Origin: Actinomycetes bacterium
GTDB lineage: Bacteria; Actinomycetota; Thermoleophilia; Solirubrobacterales; JACPNS01
DNA length: 15,611 nt
Direction of reading: 5' to 3'
Assembly: GCA_023404495.1 (NCBI GenBank)
Contig: JAEYBE010000017.1
Coordinates: 1 to 15,611, forward strand
The position numbers and the translations under genes are program-made. Shown piece by piece: positions 1 through 6,845 of this stretch (positions within the stretch are counted from its first letter, which is position 1; every line of letters begins with the position of its first letter). The notes under the pieces are model-generated. The model did not search any database and was not told the DNA's origin. It was given only the letters and a program-made list of their open reading frames with translations.

Positions 1-314
1 TCCCCGATCCAGTCACGTTCGAGGCATTCTCGAGCTTCCCACCGGCGCGCGAAGACATCGCGGTCGTCGTGCCGTCGACGGTCTCCGCCGAGCAGGTCGT
101 CGAGGTCGTCAAGTCTTCTGGCGGCAAGTATCTGCAGGCCGCGAGCGTCTTCGACGTCTTTGAGGGCGAACAGATCGGCGAGGGCAAGAAGTCGCTTGCA
201 ATCCGCCTGACCTACTCGGCGCCCGATCGCACATTGACCGACAAGGAGACCGAGAAGGCTCGCCGTTCGATCACGAACAAGCTCGAAGAAATCGGGGGCG
301 TGCTGCGTGGCTGA
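1..314 (+). CDS. pheT: Phenylalanine-tRNA ligase beta subunit, C-terminal end (partial)
   Basis: This is the last 103 codons of pheT; the 5' part lies outside the window and the reading frame enters at base 3. PheT is the beta subunit of the alpha2-beta2 enzyme that charges tRNA-Phe. The visible part is the ferredoxin-fold anticodon-binding (FDX-ACB) domain, which ends most bacterial PheT proteins. Recognisable stretches are FPPAREDIAVVVP at the start, then FDVFEGEQIGEGKKSLAIRL and SAPDRTLTDKE, ending LEEIGGVLRG. The stop codon (312-314) lies inside the start of argC, with an 8-nt overlap, so pheT is probably co-transcribed and translationally coupled with the arginine genes. In Mycobacterium and Streptomyces pheST also lies directly before argC. 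Confidence 0.95.
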   Translation, partial: PDPVTFEAFSSFPPAREDIAVVVPSTVSAEQVVEVVKSSGGKYLQAASVFDVFEGEQIGEGKKSLAIRLTYSAPDRTLTDKETEKARRSITNKLEEIGGVLRG

Positions 315-1326
315 GCGCGATCACAAGGTTGCCGTGCTCGGTGCGTCGGGCTTTGCCGGAGCGCTCGCGGCAGACATCATCTGGCGCCATCCGATGCTCG
401 ATCTTGAGCTGGTGACCGCGCGCTCGGAAGCCGGCCTCAGGCTCTCGGATGTGCACCCGCGCTACGACGTCTCGCTCAAACTTGAGGAGCCCGATCTGGA
501 CGCAGTGGCCGCGCGTGCGGCATCTGCGCTGGTCGCTTATCCGCACAAGGAGGCGGCGCCGACCGTCGCGGGCTTGCTCGAGCGCGGCGTGAAAGTCGTC
601 GACCTCTCGGCAGATTTTCGCCTTCCGCAGGACCTCTACGAGGAGTACTACCAACCGCACGAACGCCCGGACTTGCTGGGAAAGGCCGTCTACGGACTCA
701 CCGAACGCCATCGCGAGCGGATCAAGGACACCGACCTGGTCGCGAACCCCGGCTGCAACTCGACCGCCGCGCTCGTGGCGCTCTACCCAGTCGCGAGCCT
801 GACTGACGACGTCGTTGTCGACATCAAGGCCGGCGTCTCGGGGGCGGGGCGCAAGGCCAACGACTCGACCCACTTTGTCAGCGTGGTTGAGAACCTCACG
901 CCCTACAGCATCGGCCGCCACCGTCACCGCGCGGAGCTGATCATGGAGCTGGGGGAGAAGCGCGTGAGCTTCGCCACCCACTTGATCCCGCTCGACCAGG
1001 GAATCATGGCCACCGTCTACCTGCAACCGGAGGAGCCGATCACGCAGGAGCAACTGTTCGAGCGGTGCACCGAGTACTACGCAGGCGAGCCGTTTGTGCG
1101 GGTCGTGGCCGGTCCGCCGGGCGTGCGCGACGTGCGCGACACGAACTTCTGCGCGATCCACCCGTCGGTCGAGGTCGATACCGGCCGAATCGTCATCTAC
1201 AGCGCGATCGACAACCTCTGGAAGGGCGCATCCGGCGCCGCCGTCCAGAACCTCAATGTGATGCTCGGTCTGCCCGAGGGCGCCGGGCTGCTCTCCGGTC
1301 AGGAGGTGCCTGATGGAAGCGTCTGA
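307..1326 (+). CDS. argC: N-acetyl-gamma-glutamyl-phosphate reductase
   Basis: ArgC carries out the NADPH-dependent reduction of N-acetylglutamyl phosphate to the semialdehyde, the third step to ornithine, in the cytosol. The 339-residue length is normal. The N-terminal Rossmann nucleotide motif GASGFAG is at residues 12-18. The catalytic cysteine is C150 in NPGCNSTAA; the residues after the Cys are more often YPT or YAT, so NST is a mild variant. The catalytic His region is GRHRHRAEL (203-211), and the C-terminal DNLWKGASGAAVQNLN stretch is typical. The start is GTG at 307, overlapping the pheT stop by 8 nt; no nearby ATG would fit better. The 3' end overlaps argJ by 14 nt. Confidence 0.96.
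   Translation: MAERDHKVAVLGASGFAGALAADIIWRHPMLDLELVTARSEAGLRLSDVHPRYDVSLKLEEPDLDAVAARAASALVAYPHKEAAPTVAGLLERGVKVVDLSADFRLPQDLYEEYYQPHERPDLLGKAVYGLTERHRERIKDTDLVANPGCNSTAALVALYPVASLTDDVVVDIKAGVSGAGRKANDSTHFVSVVENLTPYSIGRHRHRAELIMELGEKRVSFATHLIPLDQGIMATVYLQPEEPITQEQLFERCTEYYAGEPFVRVVAGPPGVRDVRDTNFCAIHPSVEVDTGRIVIYSAIDNLWKGASGAAVQNLNVMLGLPEGAGLLSGQEVPDGSV
1301..1308 (+). promoter_or_regulatory. Shine-Dalgarno of argJ inside argC
   Basis: AGGAGGTG lies within the last codons of argC, 4 nt before the ATG at 1313. It is a near-perfect ribosome binding site. It fixes the argJ start and explains how argJ is translated although it overlaps argC by 14 nt. Confidence 0.85.
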
Positions 1327-2590
1327 AACAGCGCTCGAGTGCCCTTCGCTGTTTGAGAGCCGCTGGGTCGATCTTCCGACCGGCTGCGACGCGGTCGACC
1401 CCAACAGGCTTCCCGCCGGCTTTCGCGCCGGCGGTGTCGCCGCCGGCATCAAGCCCAGCGGGAAACCGGATTTCGCGATTCTGGTCAGCGACGTCGATGA
1501 GACGGTGTCGGCCGCACGCTTCACGGTCTCGTCGGCCCCGGCAGCGCCGGTTCAGGTCTGTCGCACGCGCGTCGATCTGGCGGCGATCCGCGCGTGCGTG
1601 GTCAACAGCGGCAACGCCAACGCCGCAACCGGGCCGTTCGGACGCGACAACGCGTTCTACATGCAGGGCGCCGGCGCGATGGCCTGTGGCGTGCCGGAAG
1701 GCCGCGTCGCTGTCGCCTCGACCGGAGTGATCGGTCGCCAGCTGGACACCCGGGCCGTCACCAAGGGCGCTTCGCTCGTCACCCGGGAGCTCAAGCCGGA
1801 CAACGCGCTCTCGTTTGCGGAAGCGATCTGCACGACCGACCTTTGGATCAAGGCGGCGACGCTTGAGGTCGCGCTCCCGTCGGGCAAAGTCACGCTGTCT
1901 GCCCAGGCAAAGGGCGCGGGCATGATCGCGCCGCTGCACGCGCCGCACGCCACGCTGCTGGCCTTCGTGCAGACCGACGCCCAGCTGACTGCGGGCCAGG
2001 CCGATCAAATGCTTGGCAGCGCAGTCACGCAGTCGTTCGACCGGGTGACCGTCGATGCGCAGCTCTCCACCAACGACTCGGTCTTCTTCATGGCAAACGG
2101 TGCCAGCGGGGTCGACGTCGCGCCTGGTTCGGACGACGAGCAGCAGCTCGCCGCGGCGCTCGACGCGCTGCTCAAGGGCCTTGCGATCTCGCTCGTACGC
2201 GACGGCGAAGGTGCCGAACGCATCGGCCGCATCAGGGTGCTTGGCGGCGATCAGGATCAGTGCGAGAAGGTCGCCCGCGCGATCGCCGACTCTCCGCTTG
2301 TCAAGACTGCGCTAAACGGCGGCGATCCCAACTGGGGCCGGATCATCCAGTCAGCGGGGATGGCGCTTGCGACCGGACAGCCCGAGGCGATCGACATTGC
2401 GATCGAGGGCGTGCAGGTGGCCAGCAACGGCATCGCCGACCGGATCGATCTCGATCAGCTCGAGCAACTCGTCAGCGGGCGGGAAGTCGAGTACGAAGTG
2501 ACGATTCCGGGCGACGGCGCCGAGGCCGTCGTCTACTTCAGCGACCTTGGACACGCCTACGTGACGCTAAACGCCGAGTACACAACGTAA
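1313..2590 (+). CDS. argJ: Bifunctional glutamate N-acetyltransferase / N-acetylglutamate synthase
   Basis: ArgJ transfers the acetyl group from N-acetylornithine to glutamate, closing the cyclic arginine pathway. Some members also use acetyl-CoA to make N-acetylglutamate; which type this is cannot be told from sequence alone. The family matures by self-cleavage just before a Thr that becomes the nucleophile. Here that Thr is probably T214, in KGAGMIAP...ATLLAF. Between the proline and the ATLL there are three more residues than in the usual PNMATML motif. Other family marks are the oxyanion-hole stretch STGVIG (136-141), STNDSVFFMANG (252-263) and NGGDPNWGR (335-343). The 425-residue length is slightly above average. 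The start is supported by AGGAGGTG; argB begins 9 nt after the stop. Confidence 0.95.
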   Translation: MEASETALECPSLFESRWVDLPTGCDAVDPNRLPAGFRAGGVAAGIKPSGKPDFAILVSDVDETVSAARFTVSSAPAAPVQVCRTRVDLAAIRACVVNSGNANAATGPFGRDNAFYMQGAGAMACGVPEGRVAVASTGVIGRQLDTRAVTKGASLVTRELKPDNALSFAEAICTTDLWIKAATLEVALPSGKVTLSAQAKGAGMIAPLHAPHATLLAFVQTDAQLTAGQADQMLGSAVTQSFDRVTVDAQLSTNDSVFFMANGASGVDVAPGSDDEQQLAAALDALLKGLAISLVRDGEGAERIGRIRVLGGDQDQCEKVARAIADSPLVKTALNGGDPNWGRIIQSAGMALATGQPEAIDIAIEGVQVASNGIADRIDLDQLEQLVSGREVEYEVTIPGDGAEAVVYFSDLGHAYVTLNAEYTT

Positions 2591-2595
2591 GGAGA
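2589..2595 (+). promoter_or_regulatory. Shine-Dalgarno of argB
   Basis: AAGGAGA overlaps the argJ TAA stop and lies 4 nt before the argB ATG at 2600. It is a strong ribosome binding site that fixes the argB start. Confidence 0.85.
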
Positions 2596-2599
2596 GCGG

Positions 2600-3448
2600 A
2601 TGCCGCGCGACGTCTCAACACTGCTCGAAGCACTGCCCTACATCCGCCAGTTCCACGGCCAGACGATCGTGATCAAGTACGGCGGCGCCGCGATGGTCGA
2701 AGAGGAACTGCGCGAGAGCTTTGCCCGCGATGTTGTGCTGCTCAAGTACGTGGGAATGCACCCGGTGATCGTCCACGGCGGCGGCAATGAGATCAGCGAG
2801 CACATGGGCAAGCTGGGTCTCGATGTCGAATTTGTCGACGGCCTGCGTGTGACCGACCAGGAGACAGTCGATGTCGCCAAGATGGTCCTGATCGGCAAGG
2901 TCAACAAGGACATCGTCCAGCGGATCAATCGGTACGGACAGCTTGCCGTGGGCATCTCCGGTGACGACGGTGGAATGTTCCGCGTATCCAAGGCGATGCC
3001 GGGTGGCAACGACGTCGGCTTTGTCGGCAAGGTCGACCACGTCAATCGCGGACTGCTCGACCACATCCGCGACGACTACATCTCCGTGATCGCGCCGGTC
3101 GGCTCGGATCGCGACGGCCAGTCGTACAACATCAACGCCGACGAGGCGGCCGGGGCGGTGGCGCACGCGCTCGGCGCCAGCAAGACGATCTTCCTGACGG
3201 ATGTCGCTGGATGGCTGGCCGATCCGGACGACGCTGATTCGCTGATCAGTCAGACCACGACAGACGCGGTCGAGAAGGCGCTGCCGGCGATTGAAGGCGG
3301 CATGAAGCCGAAACTCCAGGCATGCATCGACGCGATCCGCGGCGGCGGCAGCTCGGCCAGCATCGTCGACGGACGCGTCCCTCACTCGATCCTGCTCGAA
3401 CTCTTCACAAATGAGGGATTCGGCACCCAAATCACTCCGGAGCGTTGA
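2600..3448 (+). CDS. argB: Acetylglutamate kinase
   Basis: ArgB phosphorylates N-acetylglutamate with ATP, the second step of the pathway, in the cytosol. The 282-residue protein has the amino-acid kinase fold: KYGG (26-29) and HGGG (59-62) contact the phosphates, and NINADEAAGAVA and GGMKPKL follow in the usual order. Two features point to feedback inhibition by arginine. The first is the N-terminal helix ending ALPYIRQFHG, which in arginine-sensitive hexameric enzymes links dimers. The second is the C-terminal HSILLELFTNEGFGTQI, which matches the arginine-site signature. Arginine sensitivity is therefore a family-based inference. The gene has a strong Shine-Dalgarno, and its stop overlaps the argD start (TGATG). 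Confidence 0.96.
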   Translation: MPRDVSTLLEALPYIRQFHGQTIVIKYGGAAMVEEELRESFARDVVLLKYVGMHPVIVHGGGNEISEHMGKLGLDVEFVDGLRVTDQETVDVAKMVLIGKVNKDIVQRINRYGQLAVGISGDDGGMFRVSKAMPGGNDVGFVGKVDHVNRGLLDHIRDDYISVIAPVGSDRDGQSYNINADEAAGAVAHALGASKTIFLTDVAGWLADPDDADSLISQTTTDAVEKALPAIEGGMKPKLQACIDAIRGGGSSASIVDGRVPHSILLELFTNEGFGTQITPER

Positions 3449-4617
3449 TGACCCTTCCCCAGCAATACGGCGTCGATTCCGCCCAGTTCGCAAACTACGC
3501 GCGTTACGGCGTCGAATTCGTGCGCGGCGAGGGCGTACATCTCTACGACGCCGACGGCAATGACTACCTTGACTTTCTCTGTGGCCTCGGCGTCACGAGC
3601 CTTGGCCACTGTCATCCGCAGGTCGTCGGAGCGATCGAGGGCCAGGCCTCGCAGCTGATCCACACCTCAAACCTCTTCTGGAGCCCTCCTGCCGAAGAGT
3701 TGGCGCGCAAGCTGACCGAGCAGAGCTTTGCCTCCAATGTGTTCTTCTGCAACTCAGGGGCCGAGGCGAACGAGGCGGCGATCAAGCTGGCGCGAGCCCA
3801 CGCAGTGGCGCGCGGGAGCAATGCGCGCGAGATCGTGGTGCTCGAGAACGCCTTCCACGGGCGCACGATGGGCGCGCTATCGGCGACGCCGCAGGAGGAC
3901 AAGCAGGCGCCCTTCACGCCGCTGGTGCACGGCTTTCGCACTGCGCCCAACAACGACGCGGACGCCCTGCGCGCCGCGATCACGCCCGACACCTGCGCCG
4001 TGATGCTCGAACCGGTACAGGGGGAGGGAGGAGTGTTCCCGATCCCGGATGACGTGTTGATCGCAGCCCGCGAAGCCTGCGACGCTGTTGGCGCGCTACT
4101 GATCTTCGATGAGGTGCAGTGCGGGATCGGTCGCACAGGCTCGCTCTTCGCCTATCAGCAGACTCCGGTCGAGCCGGACGTGATGACGCTCGCCAAGGCG
4201 CTCGGCGGCGGCCTGCCGATCGGCGCGATGCTGGCTGCCGAGCACTGCGCAGGCGCGCTCCAGCCTGGCTATCACGGCTCGACTTTCGGCGGCAACCCCG
4301 TCACTTGCGCCGCCGCGCTTGCGGCTTTTGAGCTGCTTTCGGATCCCGCGATCCACGCCGACGCTCGCCTGCTGGGCGGATACATGTCGGCCGGGCTCGC
4401 TGCATTTGGCAAGGTTGTCGGACGCGGGCTGATGATCGGGGTCGAGATCGACCCGGCGATTGACGCCCGTGAGCTTGTCGCGCAGATGCTGATCGAACAC
4501 CGCGTGATCGCCAACGCCACAGGGCCTTCACGGCTGCGCTTCCTGCCGCCCCTGATCGCCACCGAGGAAGACGCCGACCGCGCCCTGGACGCGCTGACGG
4601 CGGTCTGGCCGCGCTAG
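3448..4617 (+). CDS. argD: Acetylornithine aminotransferase
   Basis: ArgD is a PLP-dependent class III aminotransferase that converts N-acetylglutamate semialdehyde plus glutamate to N-acetylornithine. The ATG at 3448 was chosen over an in-frame TTG at 3445 because GGAG (3439-3442) then has a normal 5-nt spacing and the argB stop and argD start form the common TGATG junction. The product is 389 residues. Motifs: NSGAEANEAA (102-111), AFHGRTMGALSAT, the PLP-ring Asp in FDEVQCGIGRTG (220-231), the Schiff-base lysine K250 in TLAKALGGGLP, and GSTFGGNPV (277-285). The stop codon overlaps the stop of the convergent TetR gene in a shared CTAG. No argF follows, so ornithine carbamoyltransferase must be encoded elsewhere. 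Confidence 0.95.
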   Translation: MTLPQQYGVDSAQFANYARYGVEFVRGEGVHLYDADGNDYLDFLCGLGVTSLGHCHPQVVGAIEGQASQLIHTSNLFWSPPAEELARKLTEQSFASNVFFCNSGAEANEAAIKLARAHAVARGSNAREIVVLENAFHGRTMGALSATPQEDKQAPFTPLVHGFRTAPNNDADALRAAITPDTCAVMLEPVQGEGGVFPIPDDVLIAAREACDAVGALLIFDEVQCGIGRTGSLFAYQQTPVEPDVMTLAKALGGGLPIGAMLAAEHCAGALQPGYHGSTFGGNPVTCAAALAAFELLSDPAIHADARLLGGYMSAGLAAFGKVVGRGLMIGVEIDPAIDARELVAQMLIEHRVIANATGPSRLRFLPPLIATEEDADRALDALTAVWPR

Positions 4618-5222
4618 CGCTTGCCTTCGAGAAAGCCGCGAATCATCCAGTCTGCGTGCGCCTCGAGGCGCTCGGGAGGATATGCGTCCGGATCGGCCAG
4701 CGTCAGGTGCGCGTAGTGGTTGGCGATCGTGGAGAGGGAGGAGGCCGTCAGCTGCGGGTCGTCGCTCTCGGAAAGGATCGGCAGCACGGCACCGGTCATC
4801 CGAGCCAGCAGTCGCTGCCTCGATTCCATGAGCTTCTCGCGCAACGGTTCGGGGGCGCCGTCAGGCTGCATCAGAACGAGTTGCCAGGTGGCTGGATCGG
4901 TGGCAACGGCGCGGATGTAGTTGCGCACACTGGCCAGCATCAGGTCGTGTGACTCGGTTTCGGCGCTTGTCAGCGCTTCTGCTTCGCGTGCTCCGGTCTC
5001 CGCGCGCTCAACCGCACGCTCGACAACTGCCCCCAAGAGATCCTGGAGGTCGTCGAAGTGCTGGTACACGACCGCCCGCGTGATCCCGGACCGTTTGGCC
5101 ACGGCGTCGATTGAGACGTCGTGGAAGCTGCGCTCAAGCACGAGCGCCGAGGCGGCGTCGATCAATTGCTCACGCCGCGCGGGCGCGCTCATCCTTGTTT
5201 GCGTCGGTTCTTGCTGGCTCAT
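4614..5222 (-). CDS. TetR/AcrR-family transcriptional regulator
   Basis: This 202-residue one-component repressor-type protein has an N-terminal TetR helix-turn-helix at about residues 14-60 (REQLIDAASALVLERSF, then VSIDAVAKRSGITRAVVYQHF). A divergent all-helical ligand domain follows; its ligand cannot be guessed. An alternative start at the internal Met (5192) would remove ten residues and not affect the HTH. It sits tail-to-tail with argD and is divergent from argG, where Actinobacteria usually carry argF and argR. It may be an unrelated insertion or may control argG; the inverted repeat in the shared upstream region makes autoregulation and an effect on argG possible. No direct sequence evidence ties it to arginine. 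Confidence 0.9.
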   Translation of the reverse strand: MSQQEPTQTRMSAPARREQLIDAASALVLERSFHDVSIDAVAKRSGITRAVVYQHFDDLQDLLGAVVERAVERAETGAREAEALTSAETESHDLMLASVRNYIRAVATDPATWQLVLMQPDGAPEPLREKLMESRQRLLARMTGAVLPILSESDDPQLTASSLSTIANHYAHLTLADPDAYPPERLEAHADWMIRGFLEGKR

Positions 5223-5244
5223 CAGTATTGGTCAGTCGAGGATC

Positions 5245-5270
5245 GAGAATAAGTGAGAAGCGCAATTCTC
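5245..5270. promoter_or_regulatory. Inverted repeat, candidate TetR operator
   Basis: GAGAAT (5245-5250) and ATTCTC (5265-5270) are inverted with a 14-nt spacer, and GAGAA (5255-5259) also pairs with TTCTC (5266-5270) across 6 nt. The repeat covers the candidate -10 of the TetR gene and lies about 26 bp upstream of the argG -10. That is a reasonable place for a TetR-type operator. Short repeats of this size also arise by chance. Confidence 0.35.
5246..5251 (-). promoter_or_regulatory. Candidate -10 of the TetR gene
   Basis: On the minus strand the hexamer reads TATTCT, 23 nt before the TetR ATG at 5222. It would give a short leader of about 16 nt. No convincing -35 is seen and there is no clear Shine-Dalgarno. 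Confidence 0.3.
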
Positions 5271-5295
5271 TATCGGCGAGATGGCCCCAATCTTC

Positions 5296-5301
5296 TAGTC
5301 T
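5296..5301 (+). promoter_or_regulatory. -10 element of argG (leaderless)
   Basis: TAGTCT ends 8 nt before the ATG at 5310. A start of transcription at or within 1-2 nt of the ATG would follow, so the mRNA would have no leader. No Shine-Dalgarno precedes this ATG, which fits. No good TTGACA-like -35 is seen. Confidence 0.55.
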
Positions 5302-5309
5302 GCCGCCCC

Positions 5310-6578
5310 ATGAGCGACCGATCACCTGCCGACATCGTCACCACTTCATATGAGGCCCGCCCAGAGGACGTGAACCGCGTTCTGCTGCTGTATTCGGGCG
5401 GACTTGACACGTCGGTGATGCTGCACTGGATCCAGGCCAATTACGACGCCGAGGTCTACGCGCTCTGCGTGAATCTGGGACAGCCCAAGGAAGACTTCGA
5501 CGTCGTGATCGGCAAGGCGTTCGACCTAGGTGCCAAGGCATGTGACGTGGTCGACGCACGCAAGGAATTTGCCGAGGAGTACGTCCTGCCGGCGATCAAG
5601 GCGAACGCGCTCTACGGCGGCGGCTACCCGCTGTTCACGGCGCTCGGGCGCCCCTTGATCGCCAAGCTCGCAGTCGAGTACGCCCGCAAGTACGACTGCG
5701 ACACAATCGCGCACGGTTGCACCGGCAAGGGCAACGACCAGGTGCGCATCGAGGGCACGGTCGCAACGCTCGCGCCGGAGATCAAGACCCTTGCGCCGGT
5801 ACGCAACTGGCAGATGGGCCGTGAAGAAGAGATCGAGTATTGCCGCCAGCACGGAATCAAGATCGCCGGCGGCACTGAGGCCGCGCCGTACTCGATCGAC
5901 GACAACCTCTGGGGACGCTCATCCGAGGGCCGCAGCATTGAGGATCTCTCTGCCGCGCCTGAGCCGGATGTCTTCCAGCTCGTGACGCGCCCGGAGGAAG
6001 CTCCGGACACGCCGCTCGACGTGGAGATCGGATTTGAGGCCGGACGACCGGTCTCGCTGGACGGCGAGAAGCTGGACCTTGTCCCGCTGATCGAAAAGCT
6101 CGGCGAGCTCGGGTGCGCGCACGGGGTTGGGATCGTCGACCACATCGAGGACCGCATCGTCGGACTGAAGGTGCGCGACATCTACGAAGTGCCGGCCGCG
6201 ACGATCGTGTTGACCGCGCACAAGGAGCTCGAGAAGCTCGTCTGCACGTCACATCAGAACCAGTTCAAACCGCAGCTCGACAACCAGTGGGCCTACCTCG
6301 CGTACGCCGGTCTCTGGTGGGAGCCGCTGCGCGAAGACCTGGACGCCTACATGGAAAGCGTCAACCAGCAGGCGACAGGTTCGATCACCGTTCGCCTCTT
6401 CAAGGGGTCGGCCACGGTGGTGCGCCGCAGCTCGCCGAATGCCGTCTACGACCAGGAACTCGCCGGATTCTCAGAGTCGGGCGGACTCTTCAGCCAGCAG
6501 GCAAGCCCGGGCTTCATCGAGCTCTGGACACTCCAGAGCCGAATGGCGTACCAAGTTAGAAGCAGGAAAAACGACTGA
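5310..6578 (+). CDS. argG: Argininosuccinate synthase
   Basis: ArgG joins citrulline and aspartate with ATP to argininosuccinate, the next-to-last step of arginine synthesis, in the cytosol. The PP-loop ATP motif YSGGLDTS is at residues 28-35, followed by CVNLGQPKEDF and HGCTGKGNDQVRIE; the C-terminal synthetase region (SSEGRSIED, KGSATVVRRSSPNAVYDQ) is complete. The ATG at 5310 gives 422 residues and is placed 8 nt after a -10 hexamer. An in-frame GTG at 5253 with a weak GAGG upstream would add 19 residues that do not resemble the family. argH, which normally follows, is absent; a cell-wall gene with its own riboswitch comes next. Confidence 0.95.
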   Translation: MSDRSPADIVTTSYEARPEDVNRVLLLYSGGLDTSVMLHWIQANYDAEVYALCVNLGQPKEDFDVVIGKAFDLGAKACDVVDARKEFAEEYVLPAIKANALYGGGYPLFTALGRPLIAKLAVEYARKYDCDTIAHGCTGKGNDQVRIEGTVATLAPEIKTLAPVRNWQMGREEEIEYCRQHGIKIAGGTEAAPYSIDDNLWGRSSEGRSIEDLSAAPEPDVFQLVTRPEEAPDTPLDVEIGFEAGRPVSLDGEKLDLVPLIEKLGELGCAHGVGIVDHIEDRIVGLKVRDIYEVPAATIVLTAHKELEKLVCTSHQNQFKPQLDNQWAYLAYAGLWWEPLREDLDAYMESVNQQATGSITVRLFKGSATVVRRSSPNAVYDQELAGFSESGGLFSQQASPGFIELWTLQSRMAYQVRSRKND

Positions 6579-6600
6579 AGAGGGCGAAATAAGCGGTAAA

Positions 6601-6630
6601 TCCGGGTTTTTCCTAAGGCCCGGAACTTTT
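6601..6630 (+). terminator. Possible terminator after argG
   Basis: TCCGGG (6601-6606) and CCCGGA (6619-6624) form a 6-bp stem around a 12-nt loop that can itself pair CC with GG. Four T residues follow after AC. The stem is GC-rich but the U-tract is short, so termination may be partial. Confidence 0.45.
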
Positions 6631-6647
6631 CCGCCGACAGGTTTGTG

Positions 6648-6653
6648 TAGTAT
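6648..6653 (+). promoter_or_regulatory. Candidate -10 for the riboswitch transcript
   Basis: TAGTAT lies 28 nt before the first base of the riboswitch closing stem, so transcription would begin near 6660. The hexamer matches the TAGNNT form seen before argG, dnaE and gltX. No clear -35 is visible. Confidence 0.4.
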
Positions 6654-6680
6654 CCCGAACTTCTAGAACGACAAACAGCA

Positions 6681-6829
6681 GCCTAACTGCGCTTCCACTG
6701 CTCGGATGTGGATCGCAGACCGGGGAACCATCGGAAATCAATGAGTTCCTGGGGCTAATCGGCACGATCCCTGATCAACGCCGAGGCGCAAGCTCCTTTC
6801 GCGCCAGCCCGTCAGCTAACCCGGTAGGC
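6681..6829 (+). ncRNA. c-di-AMP riboswitch (ydaO/yuaA type)
   Basis: This 149-nt leader has the landmarks of the ydaO/yuaA class. The closing stem GCCTA (6681-6685) pairs with TAGGC (6825-6829). CCGGGGAACCA (6720-6730) is followed by GGGGCTAATCGG (6751-6762), and the conserved 3' core contains GTCAGCTAACC (6811-6821). A variable hairpin, GGCGC (6785-6789) with GCGCC (6800-6804), precedes the core. The class binds the second messenger c-di-AMP and in Actinobacteria typically sits before cell-wall hydrolase genes, turning expression down when c-di-AMP is high. The ribosome binding site of the next gene starts 5 nt after the closing stem and no terminator intervenes, so control is more likely at translation; that part is inference. 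Confidence 0.88.
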
Positions 6830-6834
6830 ACACG

Positions 6835-6841
6835 AAGGAGG
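6835..6841 (+). promoter_or_regulatory. Shine-Dalgarno of the NlpC/P60-like gene
   Basis: AAGGAGG lies 4 nt before the ATG at 6846 and 5 nt after the riboswitch closing stem. It is the probable target of riboswitch control. Confidence 0.75.
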
Positions 6842-6845
6842 CTGA

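Noticed and set aside
271..1524. A 417-codon minus-strand frame over argC/argJ
   Set aside because: Antisense to two certain genes, low-complexity Arg-rich translation, no promoter or ribosome site.
4656..5256. Plus-strand frames over the TetR gene
   Set aside because: The minus-strand frame encodes a clear TetR HTH; the plus-strand translations resemble nothing.
5253..5309. GTG start adding 19 residues to ArgG, with a weak GAGG upstream
   Set aside because: The added residues do not look like ArgG, and a -10 hexamer at 5296-5301 lies inside this stretch, pointing to the ATG at 5310.
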